Shown here in pieces: positions 44,002 through 53,044 of a stretch of DNA of 64,000 nt (positions within the stretch are counted from its first letter, which is position 1; every line of letters starts with the position of its first letter). The stretch comes from Phycisphaerae bacterium (GTDB lineage Bacteria > Planctomycetota > Phycisphaerae > UBA1845 > PWPN01). The stretch covers positions 1 to 64,000 of the forward strand of contig JAUCQB010000031.1 of NCBI GenBank assembly GCA_030372985.1, written 5' to 3'. A model generated the notes under the pieces. It searched no databases. It was not told where the DNA came from and was given only the letters and a program-made list of their open reading frames with translations. Both the position numbers and the translations under genes were made by a program.

Positions 44002-46551
44002 TCATGGTCTGGGCCCGAAGGTAACCTCTGCGAAGCGACGCGGCTGATGGAAATCGCTGAACGTCGGTGACAGCGCGTTGCGCTCGCTGTCCTTCCAGCC
44101 TTTTTCGCGCTCTTCTTCCGATTTCGGCGCCGAGAAGGAACGCGTGGTTCGATAGACATTCATGCCCCAGACGTCGCCCGGGCGGGCAACGGCGTTGATG
44201 GAAGCATACGGGATCTTCGCTTCGGCCGACCAGAAATCGCGGCCCTTGAAGACGCGGCATTCCCACGGTTCGTTGAACAGGTCATAGTTGAAGTGCCGCC
44301 CTTCGGCGGTCAGGCCGTTCGTGCAGGCGGCGAACTGGTAGTACGTTCGCCTGCTCAGGTTCGGGTCGATGAAGAACTCAAAGCTGTCGTTCTCAAAGAT
44401 GGCGTGCTCATCGTGTTTGGTGGCAATCTCGATGAGCCGATCCATATCGGGTTCGGGGCATTCCATGGCGTAGTACAACGCATCGGGACCGTAGGCAATA
44501 CGGACGAAAGTGGCCTTTTCGTTGGGCCGTTCCTGGAGGTTCTTCAGCGGTCCGCGGCGTTCAGCCTTGCTCCAGGCCGGCTCATCGACCTTGCCGTCGA
44601 TGGTGATCGGCTCGGCGATGTATGCCGCGGTATAGTTGGCCACGGGGCCCAGCCGCTCCTGTTCGTGCCATTCAGGGACATAAACCTTCCGCTTGAGCCG
44701 CGGGCCTTCAGGGATCTGCGCCAGGGCGACCGTCGTCTGGTTGTTGCCTTCGTAGATTTCCTCGACGACATGGTCGTTATCGATTACGACGTGAACGCTT
44801 TGAGCGTCCGCTCCGACAGTCCAGGGCACGGTCACGATCACGGAGCTGGGGACCATATTGCGTGGCCTGGGCAACCAGGCGATGGAACGCTGCCCGATGA
44901 GCCGACCCCCGGGCAATTCTTCAGCCCACACGGAGACATGAGCAGCGTCTTGCGAGCCGATATTGTGTACACGGATCTTCAACGTCGTGGGCGTACCCGC
45001 CCCGGAGGCCGGCGACGAACAGAAGACGTCGCGATCGCAGATTGCCAGGTCGGCCTGAGAAGACCCGCCTGGTCCCTTGCTCAACTGACGCATTTCGAGG
45101 ATGTACTCGACGGCCGGCTCCAGATCGAAGGTGATTCCGGTGCCCCGTTCGACCTTGACAAGCTCCTCGCGAATCGGCCGGTCGACGCGATCATCGGCGT
45201 CGGTGTCAACTCCCAGCGTCATCGAGTACGCCCCCGGCTGCAACTCGAAGAACTGAGCACCAAACGCTCTTGTCTGCTTGCCCACGTTGCAGCAGACCGC
45301 TTTGAAGGCGGTTTGGCCATGCTCCAGAAGCATCACACCCAACTCGTAACGGCCGTGCCGCCAGCGGACCGCCGGGAAGGGGAGATCGACGTGGTCCTTG
45401 GCCGGCCAGCAGTTGGAGCCGAGATAGAGCTCGTAAAGGTGATAGCACAACGGCTCATTGTCCAGTTGGGCTCGGTAGTTGTCGGTCGAGTTGCTGACAT
45501 TGATGGTCTTGGCGATTTCCAGGCTCTTGCGGGCCAGGTCCACCGCCTTGTGGCCGGCGGTGATGGCCAACTGCCGTGTCGCTTTGAGGGGACGATCCTT
45601 GGCGTAGCGGTCATACTGCGTGTCACCGGTCAACGCCCGGTACATCTCCCACAGGTGCTCCTCGATCCCGTCCGTCGACGCCTGGAAGGTCAAGGTGGCT
45701 CGGATCGGCAGCAGGAACTCGGCGTCGCCGGTGATCATGTAGTTGACCATCAGCATCTCGTACAGGCGATCGTATCGCGATCGGGCGGCGGCGGACGTCT
45801 TCCAGTTCTTCGTGAATCCGCCGGCCTCGTCGGTCTCGAAAACCACTTCAATCGGCAACAGTCCGTAAGGCTTTCCCCATGTTGTTTCTCTGGCGTGGTC
45901 GACCCAGGCGCGGCCCCACTCGGTGTAGAAGCGGGCCAGATCGCTGTCGCGGTTGTACCACAGCAGGTGCATCATCGGGATCGTGGCCCGCGAGATGATG
46001 GCGACATCGGAAGCGAAATAGGCATATTCCGGGCACTCCTGCGAACTGAGCCAGTTGCAGCGGAAATGGCGATGCCCGGCCTGGTTGATGCTTGTCCATT
46101 TCTCGATGTTCTTGCTCGTGGTCATCAATCGCTCGATGAAGATCGGGTTCCCGTAGTCGATGATGGACATGAGCGGAGCGGTGTAGGACGTGACTTCGGA
46201 GCCGTGCGGCACATCCCGTGGTGCGGCCACGAAGCCGTCCTGAAGGCGGTCGTCGTGCCAGACTTAATCCATTGCCTTGCGCAGACTGTCGAGAACCCGC
46301 TGGTCGTCGGCGGCCAGAACGAAGATCGGCCAGGTCTTGTAGAATTCGCAGTCATCATCGAGACCGAAACCGAGACTGCCGTCGGGCTTCTGGCGATCGA
46401 GCCAGTGGTGAACCACCTCGGCAAAGGCACTCAGTCCTTTACATTCGGCCACCGCCCACTCGGGCGGCTCGGCGGCTTGGACGGTTTCGTTGACCGTCGT
46501 CATTCCCACGACCAGCAGAACGAGAATGGACCGATACGGACTCCTGCTCAT
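44002..46551 (-). pseudogene. Secreted CBM9-type protein gene split by one in-frame TAA
   Basis: A signal peptide and N-terminal domain start at ATG 46551 (GGAG 7 nt upstream, MSRSPYRSILVLLVVGMTTV). The frame meets TAA at 46264-46266 after residue 95 (LRKAMD) and then continues in the same frame (VWHDDRLQDGFVAAPRDVPHGSEV) to 44002. Joined, it would be 849 residues: a helical, possibly (alpha/alpha)6 domain; a CARDB-like beta domain (LKIRVHNIGSQDAAHVSV); and a C-terminal CBM9-like domain (about 690-845, ITIDGKVDEPAWSKAERRGPL). One base change explains the break. Options are a recent nonsense mutation, a sequencing error or readthrough. The downstream frame alone would lack a signal peptide. 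Confidence 0.75.
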
Positions 46552-46921
46552 GTTCAGACTCCATGCCGATGGAAAGAGACAGTGACAGCGACTCCGCGTT
46601 CCGTGCAGACCGGCAGGTGCAATGGCGTTCGGAACCCCGACCCGGTTGAGTGCGTGCATGAGGGATGCTCCCGGCCTGGTGTGAATACGGACACAAGTCC
46701 ACGACCGCAATGATCAGCCTCGTCTGACTCCGGGGGCAGTCCAAATGCTATGGATCTTGCAGCGGGAGGTCAAGCCGCAGAGTGCGGGAACGCCGATTCC
46801 GCTTTTGTCCAAGAGTAAGGTATGATGTCAAGCAGTCTGCCTTCGCTCTGCCGCCGGCTCATCGCTCGTGTCAGGGTGAGTAGATGAAATCATTCACTCG
46901 TGAGGACGGAGTGATCGTTCG
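46552..46921. other. Divergent intergenic region
   Basis: 370 bases. TATGAT at 46821-46826 is a possible -10 for the downstream RlmN/Cfr-family gene, without a good -35. Nothing else was recognised. Confidence 0.35.
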
Positions 46922-47971
46922 GTGGACGTTCTGGGAGTGACATTTGACGAGGTTCGGGAAGCCCTTGGCGTCAGGCCGCACGAAGTCAAGGCTTTGCGGG
47001 CCGAGTACCGCGAGGCCCTGGCCGGGCGAGGCGGTGATCGCATGCGGGCCGACCTGCTGCCGGTGGTCCGGTGCGTCGAGGACGGCGACCTCGCCAAGTT
47101 CATCCAGCGGACGCACGACGGCCTGGAGACCGAGAGCGTCATGGTGCCCATGCGGCGGCACGGCAAGGAGTGGAAATCGCTCTGTGTCTCGTCACAGGTC
47201 GGCTGTGCCCGCGGCTGCCTGTTCTGTGAAACCGGCCAGATGGGGCTGATCCGCAATCTGACAGCGTCCGAGATCGTCGGGCAGGTGGCCGTGGTGCGAA
47301 CCCACTTCCGTCAGAAGGTCCGCAATATCGTCTTCATGGGCATGGGCGAGCCGTTCGATAACTTCGACAACGTGATCCAGGCCGTTCGGGTGCTGAACGA
47401 CCCGGCGGGCTTGTCGATCTCCTGCGAGCGGATCGCCATTTCCACGGTCGGGCGGACCGAGGGCATACGGCGCCTCGCAACCCTGGGTCTGCGGCGGCTC
47501 AACCTGGCGATTTCGCTCAACGCCCCGAACGACGAGGTCCGCTCGAAGATCATGCCCGTCAACCGCCTGGAACCGATGAGCCAGCTTCGCGAGGCGCTGC
47601 TGGCCTATCCGCTGCGCAAGTGCCAGTTCTTCATGATCGAGTACGTTCTGATCCCCGGTCTCAACGACCGGCACGAGCACGCCCTCGAGCTGGCTGAGTA
47701 TCTCCGCCCGCTGAAGTGCGTGGTTAATGTCATCCCGTACAACCCACGGCGCGAGTCTCCCTGGTCCGCCCCCGACGAGCAGACGGTCAAGCAGTTTATC
47801 GCTTGGCTGAAGGAACAGCGGCAGGTGGTCAAGCGCCGGCTCACCAAAGGCCGCGAAAACATGGCCGCGTGCGGGCAGCTCGGCAACCGTGAGATGGTGT
47901 GTCGCCGCAGGCCTCCGGCCGGGCTGCCTGTTCCGCCTGTTCACGTCGCATGTGGCCTCGACCCGGTGTGA
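46922..47971 (+). CDS. RlmN/Cfr-family radical SAM methyltransferase
   Basis: 349 residues from GTG 46922 (weak ribosome site; start uncertain). Family members methylate A2503 of 23S rRNA at C2 (RlmN) or C8 (Cfr). Both mechanistic cysteines are present: C88 in SLCVSSQVGC and the late one in ENMAACGQLG. The cluster motif is C95-C99-C102 (CARGCLFCETGQMG). GMGEPFDNFDNV and ISLNAPND complete the core. The N-terminus is shorter than in E. coli RlmN by about 30 residues, and the ETGQMG and FDNFDN wording differs from typical RlmN. It may be a distinct subfamily; the target is inferred, not proven. Confidence 0.85.
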   Translation: MDVLGVTFDEVREALGVRPHEVKALRAEYREALAGRGGDRMRADLLPVVRCVEDGDLAKFIQRTHDGLETESVMVPMRRHGKEWKSLCVSSQVGCARGCLFCETGQMGLIRNLTASEIVGQVAVVRTHFRQKVRNIVFMGMGEPFDNFDNVIQAVRVLNDPAGLSISCERIAISTVGRTEGIRRLATLGLRRLNLAISLNAPNDEVRSKIMPVNRLEPMSQLREALLAYPLRKCQFFMIEYVLIPGLNDRHEHALELAEYLRPLKCVVNVIPYNPRRESPWSAPDEQTVKQFIAWLKEQRQVVKRRLTKGRENMAACGQLGNREMVCRRRPPAGLPVPPVHVACGLDPV

Positions 47972-48541
47972 GAAGTCGGCGAATCGAGCGGTCGACCATC
48001 GAGGTGATCGCGAAGGCCGAATTCCAGCGAAAACGCGTACAAGGCTGGTGCCGGGTTCGAGCGCGAACTGCTTGGTATACGCCCTTTATCTCATCCTGCT
48101 GCAGACGAGGGGGCAACAACCGTCCCGGTCCGCGAGCCCACGCACGGGGCGCGTGGCATAAAAATGCCAATATGTATGCACGGAACCCAAGCCAGCACCC
48201 TTTTCGACGCCCCGGTCCACACCTCTGCCTCTGACCGAAGCCAGCACTGACAGGAGCCATCCCTGCCCCCTTAATGCAGCCCGAGCCGGCGCCACTGACG
48301 GTTTTGCGCCCGCCAGCCTTGGACGGAGACCCCCGATGCGTGCCGTGTGTTGCCTGAACATAAGTCCTTTAATGTAAACAATTAACAACAGCATAGGTGA
48401 TATGGGGTAAAAAAACCTAGGTTTTTCTCGGAATTGCGTTGCATGAGGCAGGTCGCCCCTATAAGATGACGGCTGGAAAGGCTACAGCCCGAAGGCGTTA
48501 GCCTGGGGAATTGCAGGGGCAAAGCATAGGAGTCTGGGAAA
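47972..48541. other. Intergenic region with AT-rich palindrome and hairpins
   Basis: 570 bases. The last 180 are AT-rich for this genome. AAAAACCTAGGTTTTT at 48411-48426 is a perfect 16-base palindrome. Closer to the gene, GGCTACAGCC (48480-48489) and GGCGTTAGCC (48494-48503) are two short hairpin-forming sequences. These may be operator sites or a structured leader of the downstream PEP-CTERM gene. Confidence 0.5.
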
Positions 48542-49210
48542 ATGCACACCTCGTCGAATCGATCCCGCGTAATCTGTGCGCTTTTCGTTCTTTTCTGTGG
48601 CGTGCCGTTGGCATCGGGTCTGCCTCTGCCGGTAGGCGGAACGTTATACCCGCCACCATTGGAACCCGATCCAATGCCGGGCGGTATCCTGTTCACCACC
48701 GGCCCCTTGCCATTTATGGGCGGTGCGTTTAGCGGCACGCTTGAGTCGGTCGTCATTGCCAATGATCCCACGAATCCGTGGGGCGGGCTCACGTTCGCCT
48801 ACATGGTGACCAACAACGCAGGAAGCACGAATGACATTGGTCGTCTTACCGTGGTTGACTTCACGGGTTGGCAGACCGATGCGAGTTACCAGGCGCCAGG
48901 AGCGTCAATGCCCCCGTTGCCCCCGGGAGGTGTGACGGCGCCCGCTTATATCAATCGTCCAACAGCGGATGTCGTGGGGTTCAGTTTCGTAGGTTTCCCC
49001 GTCGGTCCGGGGCTGCTGACGCCGGGATCGAGCAGCACGTGGCTCGTCGTTCAGACGGACGCCCCGCAGTGGGTCCACACCATGGCGTATGTTATTGATG
49101 GTTCTATAGCCGGCGTCCCCAGCGTCGGCCCCATCCCCGAGCCTGCTTCGCTGGCCCTGCTGGGGCTCGGCACGGCTCTTCTGCTCCGCCGGCGCGAAAG
49201 CCGCGCCTGA
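48542..49210 (+). CDS. PEP-CTERM protein, paralogue of the next gene
   Basis: 222 residues; AGGAG lies 10 nt before the ATG. A signal peptide covers about 1-26. The body opens with LPVGGTLYPPPLEPDP and contains NPWGGLTFAYMVTNN, VDFTGWQTDASYQAPG, the same domain as in the protein at 49607. The C-terminus is a PEP-CTERM signal (IPEPASLALLGLGTALLLRRRESRA). The domain has no recognised function; the gene pair looks like a tandem duplication. A strong terminator follows the stop. Sorting would require an exosortase encoded elsewhere. Confidence 0.85.
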   Translation: MHTSSNRSRVICALFVLFCGVPLASGLPLPVGGTLYPPPLEPDPMPGGILFTTGPLPFMGGAFSGTLESVVIANDPTNPWGGLTFAYMVTNNAGSTNDIGRLTVVDFTGWQTDASYQAPGASMPPLPPGGVTAPAYINRPTADVVGFSFVGFPVGPGLLTPGSSSTWLVVQTDAPQWVHTMAYVIDGSIAGVPSVGPIPEPASLALLGLGTALLLRRRESRA

Positions 49211-49606
49211 TTGCCGCCGGCCATCACCCTGCAGATCAACAGCCGCCACCTCCGGGTGGCGGCTTTTTTTGATGTACCGCGCCCCCTACCAAGGGGGCAG
49301 TGAACGGTTTGGACGGGGAACCGCCCAACTCTATGAAAGCATACCCCGCCCAGGGTGAGAGTTGCGGGCGGGACCCGGCCCAGGCCGCGAGCCCCCAGAC
49401 GCGCAGAATAGTCTCGACGCAGCCCGCGGGTTGTGGTATGATGCTAAGTGGGAACGTGGAGTCCTTCACAGTGCGAGATGGGCACCCCGCCCGTCGCTGA
49501 TCGGGAAGATGCCGGTCGCACACGATGATGGTTTCTGCGGCCCTGGTTAGCGTCCAGTCTTCATGACGAGGAGATCCCGGGGCCATCCCCCGGGCCGGAG
49601 GGAAAG
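49211..49606. other. Intergenic region
   Basis: 396 bases, holding the terminator of the preceding gene and then about 330 bases with no gene. Confidence 0.35.
49241..49270 (+). terminator. Rho-independent terminator after the PEP-CTERM gene
   Basis: GCCGCCACC and GGTGGCGGC form a perfect 9-bp stem with a TCCG loop, extended by an A-T pair and followed by seven T. This is the clearest terminator in the window. Confidence 0.9.
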
Positions 49607-50380
49607 ATGAAAACGAAAAGCCTACCCCAATGCGCAACAAGAATGGTTCTGGCGGTTACGGTTCTTGCCGCACCGGCGGCCGTGCTTGCAGAATTCCTTC
49701 CCCCGGGAGGAACGCTGTATCCTTCTCCGGGTGAGCCGGACCCCATTGACGGAACCGTCGTCGCCAGCACCGTCGCCGCGCCTCTCGTGGCGGAAACGTT
49801 CACCGGCAGCGTGACAACGACCGTCATCGCCGGGGATACATCTAACCCCCTTGGCGGTCTCACATTCGCCTACCTGGTCGCCAACAATCCCAGCAGCGCG
49901 AATATGATCAATACCCTTGCAGTCATTGACTTCGCCGGCTTTCTGGCGGATGCGAGCTACCAGAGTCCCGGGGGGGGCACACCGCCTGCGTACATCAGCC
50001 GATCGAGCACCGGGGATGCGGTCTTCTTCGAATTCCTGACCGGGATCGGACCGGGCAGCAGCACCGCCCTGCTCGTGCTTCAGACGAACGCATCGAATTA
50101 CCGCTCGACGGTCGCTTCTGCCATCGACGGCTCCATCGGCGAAGCTGCGAGCTTCGCCCCGGCCGTGGCCGCGGACTTCGATCACAGCGGCTCGGTGGAT
50201 GCCGAGGATCTCGATGTCTTCGCTGCGTGTGCGACCGGCCCCGGCGTGCCGTACAGCCCGGCACATCTGCCACCGGACTGCAGCCTCACGCCAGACGCCC
50301 AGGACAAGATTGCGGCCGATTTCGACAAGGACGGCGATGTCGACCAATCCGACTTCGGTCTTTTCCAGCAACATCTCTGA
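49607..50380 (+). CDS. Secreted paralogue with dockerin-like C-terminus
   Basis: 257 residues; GGAGGG lies 5 nt before the ATG. A signal peptide covers 1-28. The body (LPPGGTLYPSPGEPDP, NPLGGLTFAYLVANN, IDFAGFLADASYQSPG) is clearly homologous to the preceding PEP-CTERM protein. Instead of a PEP-CTERM tail it ends in two calcium-loop motifs, ADFDHSGSVDAEDLDVFAAC and [18 protein letters not shown], of the dockerin-like/EF-hand type seen in other large secreted proteins here. Same body, different tail suggests a different surface attachment. The function of the body is unknown. Confidence 0.85.
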   Translation: MKTKSLPQCATRMVLAVTVLAAPAAVLAEFLPPGGTLYPSPGEPDPIDGTVVASTVAAPLVAETFTGSVTTTVIAGDTSNPLGGLTFAYLVANNPSSANMINTLAVIDFAGFLADASYQSPGGGTPPAYISRSSTGDAVFFEFLTGIGPGSSTALLVLQTNASNYRSTVASAIDGSIGEAASFAPAVAADFDHSGSVDAEDLDVFAACATGPGVPYSPAHLPPDCSLTPDAQDKIAADFDKDGDVDQSDFGLFQQHL

Positions 50381-50533
50381 TACTGCGTACGCTGGCATCA
50401 CCAGACGCACGAGGAAGCCGCATCGGCGCTTGACCCAGATGTGCCCGGCGGTTCTGAATTGCCGATTCCGCTCAAATCGCTAGCATGAGCCGCAGAGTAT
50501 CCCGGTCCTTGCTCTTACGAAGGAGTTCTACTG

Positions 50534-51742
50534 ATGCGTTCGGCAATTGTGACCTGTCTGTTGGTCGTCCTTTCAGCCCTTTCTGTCCCGGCTCTGGCCG
50601 CAGACGTCAAGCGGGTGGCCCCTGAGGACTTCGCCATTCTTCCGTGGGGCGGCACAAGGCCTGACCCGGCCGTGCTGAAAGACATTGCCGAGTGCGGTTT
50701 CAATCTCGCGGGATTCGTGCCCCCTGAAGGGCTCGATGCGGTTCAGGCGGCGGGGCTCAAGTGCATTGTCTCGGGGCACAACACGCATGTGGGCGATGCC
50801 GAGGCCAGGCTGGACGAAGGCGAGATCGCCAAACGCGTCGAGCCGCTGGTGAAGCAAGTGGGCAAGCACCCGGCTGTCTTTGGGTATTACCTTCGCGACG
50901 AGCCGACCGCCCACGCATTTGCCGGCCTGGCCAACTGGGTGGCCGCGTATCGCAAGGCCGATCCGGACGCCCGCTGCTATATCAACCTGTTCCCCAACGT
51001 GGCATCCATCCCCCAGTTGGGGGTCAAGACCTACGACGAGTACGTGGAAACGTTTGTTACCGTCGTCAAGCCGAGTTTCATCAGCTACGACCACTATGCG
51101 CTGATGGACGACGGCTCGCTGAAGGACGGCTACTTTCAGAACCTTGAGTCAGCGCGAAGGATCGCCCTGAAGTACGACCTGCCGTTCTGGAACATCGTTC
51201 TATCGAATGCACACTTCCGCTACGCCGAGCCGAGCGAAAACGGCCTGCGATTTCAGGCCTACACGACGCTGGCCTATGGGGCCCGGGGCATCAGCTACTT
51301 TACCTACTTCGCCCCCCCCACGGGCAACTACCGCATGGCCCCGATCGATCAGTTCGGCCACAAGACGGCTGTCTGGGAGATGCTTCGGAGCGTCAATCTG
51401 CAGATCCACCAGTTGGCTCCGACATATCTGAAGCTCAAGAGCGTCAACGTGTTTCATCACCCCGACGTGCCGAAGGAGTGCCAGGACATTGCGAGCAGCA
51501 AGTTCGTTCAGGAAGTGAGCGGTGGGAAGTTCGTGGTAGGCGAATTTGAGGGGCCTGAGGGTCGGCCTTTCGTGATGGTGGTCAACAAGGACCTCCACAA
51601 ATCGGCCAGTTTCACGATCAGGTTCAAGCAAGCCGGTCAGATCATGCAGGTCAATTCCTACTCCGGGGCGGTGCACCCCTGGGCGGGCGAAAACAACTGG
51701 CTGGCTCCCGGCCAGGGCATGCTGTTGAGCCTGAAGCAATAG
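50534..51742 (+). CDS. Secreted GH-A-like TIM-barrel protein
   Basis: 402 residues; AAGGAG stands 8 nt before the ATG and a signal peptide covers 1-22. The body is a TIM barrel: DFAILPWGGTRPDPAVLKDIAECGFNL, then HPAVFGYYLRDEPTAHAF, where the DEP motif (about 122-124) sits where clan GH-A enzymes have the acid/base Glu. FWNIVLSNAHFRYAEPSENGLRFQAYTTLAYGARGISYFTYF is the later barrel half, and a small beta domain closes the chain. The pattern is like GH42/GH5-like planctomycete proteins. The exact family and substrate are unknown. It is followed 54 bases later by a DUF1080 lipoprotein, possibly in one transcript. Confidence 0.8.
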   Translation: MRSAIVTCLLVVLSALSVPALAADVKRVAPEDFAILPWGGTRPDPAVLKDIAECGFNLAGFVPPEGLDAVQAAGLKCIVSGHNTHVGDAEARLDEGEIAKRVEPLVKQVGKHPAVFGYYLRDEPTAHAFAGLANWVAAYRKADPDARCYINLFPNVASIPQLGVKTYDEYVETFVTVVKPSFISYDHYALMDDGSLKDGYFQNLESARRIALKYDLPFWNIVLSNAHFRYAEPSENGLRFQAYTTLAYGARGISYFTYFAPPTGNYRMAPIDQFGHKTAVWEMLRSVNLQIHQLAPTYLKLKSVNVFHHPDVPKECQDIASSKFVQEVSGGKFVVGEFEGPEGRPFVMVVNKDLHKSASFTIRFKQAGQIMQVNSYSGAVHPWAGENNWLAPGQGMLLSLKQ

Positions 51743-51796
51743 AGTCAGAGGGGGGCGCACCGCGGTGTTGGTTCATCGCAGATGGAGAACTAATCG

Positions 51797-52516
51797 TTGA
51801 GAAACTGCGCAAGAGTGTTGGCGACAATCTGTGCCTTTGTGGCGGCAGGTTGTGCGGACAGGGCACCCGTGGCGACCGTGCCGACAGTGGCCCCATCGTC
51901 GGCCCCGGCACCCGCGGCGTCCCGGCCGGCGGTGCTGCTGGAGGCTGCGCCGGGTGAATGGGTCAGCCTTTTCGACGGCAAGACGCTGAGCGGCTGGCGT
52001 GTGCTGACTGAAAAGGCGTTTGTGGGCCACAAGGAGGTCCGCGTGGACAACGGCACGATCGTGATGGAGCGCGGCCAGTTGCAGACCGGCATCGGCTGGG
52101 ACGGCGCCTTTCCGCGCGAAAACTACGAGGTCTCATTGGAAGCCAAGCGGACCGACGGACACGATTTCTTCTGCGGGATGACCTTTCCCGTCGGCGATGA
52201 GCCCTGCACGCTCATTGTCGGCGGCTGGGGCGGTTCGGTCGTCGGGCTGTCGAACGTCGACCACATGCACGCGGCCGAGAACATGACCACCAACAGCATG
52301 TCTTTCGAGAACGGCGCGTGGTACTCGGTGCGTCTACGGGTCACGACAAGAAAGATCGACGTCTGGATACAAGATCAACACATGATCAGTCTCGATCGGG
52401 AGGGGCGTAGCTTCAGCGTCTGGTGGGAACAGGAAGCGGCCCGGCCGTTCGGCATCGCGAATTGGGACACTGGCAGCGCCCTGAGAAACGTCCGCTTCCG
52501 TCGGCTCGCCGATTGA
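51797..52516 (+). CDS. DUF1080 (3-keto-disaccharide hydrolase-like) lipoprotein
   Basis: 239 residues from a TTG start (GGAG 9 nt upstream). The lipobox VAAGC places the lipidated Cys at 19, so it is probably anchored in a membrane. The DUF1080 signature WVSLFDGKTLSGW at about 55-67 is followed by a concanavalin-like sandwich: VDNGTIVMERG, YEVSLEAKRTDGHDFFCGMTFPV, WYSVRLRVTTRKIDVWI. DUF1080 enzymes hydrolyse 3-keto sugars or bind glycans. It follows a GH-like gene closely. The function of this member is inferred. Confidence 0.85.
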   Translation: MRNCARVLATICAFVAAGCADRAPVATVPTVAPSSAPAPAASRPAVLLEAAPGEWVSLFDGKTLSGWRVLTEKAFVGHKEVRVDNGTIVMERGQLQTGIGWDGAFPRENYEVSLEAKRTDGHDFFCGMTFPVGDEPCTLIVGGWGGSVVGLSNVDHMHAAENMTTNSMSFENGAWYSVRLRVTTRKIDVWIQDQHMISLDREGRSFSVWWEQEAARPFGIANWDTGSALRNVRFRRLAD

Positions 52517-53044
52517 AGGCTGCCCGCCGTGGGCTGACATCGGCCCGGTCATGCGGCCTTAAAGCGGTGCAGGCATCGCGCTGATTATGGGACGCAGTAA
52601 GCAGGCGAACGTTCACGGTCAGAGTTACCTTTCGGGGACATAGTAAATCCTCTGTGTTTTCTGGCCGAATTCTGAGATATGGCCGGCACTCGCCCTACTG
52701 CCGGCCTGTCTGGAAGCAACCGGCGGGCATCGACCCCGATCGCAGGGGTACTGACCGACGGGCTGGTTCGAGCGCAGACGCTTTGCTCGTTCCGGGCTTC
52801 CAAGACACACCGCATGATCGTCGGACAGCCCTTGAGGCCCGCGGTTAAAGCACCTGAAGAATCGCGCGCTTTTCGGACAAGGAGGACAACCGGTCTTTCA
52901 GATGTTCTCGGTTGGTAAGGCGACTGCCTGTCGGATCGGACTTCAGGCGCCGGGCGGCTTCACGTGCTGCCCCAGGCGTTGCCGGCTCAGTGGAACTCAT
53001 GAAGTCCGATCGTCGCAGAAAACACGGAGTCTGGCAGGAGAGGC
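52517..53044. other. Intergenic region without recognised gene
   Basis: 528 bases. A 17-18 residue minus-strand frame beginning at about 52642 has a weak AGAGGA site and was not accepted. No repeat or terminator was recognised. Confidence 0.35.

Noticed and set aside
44293-46713. 806-codon plus-strand open frame
   Set aside because: It is antisense to the CBM9-type gene. It has no recognisable motifs or signal, and the sense strand reads as coherent domains.
48494-48520. Integron attC-like core near GGCGTTAGCC
   Set aside because: The sequence does not match GTTRRRY and there is no partner core site or integrase.
52588-52642. 17-18 residue minus-strand frame with an AGAGGA site
   Set aside because: It is too short, with a weak site and no hydrophobic or other feature.
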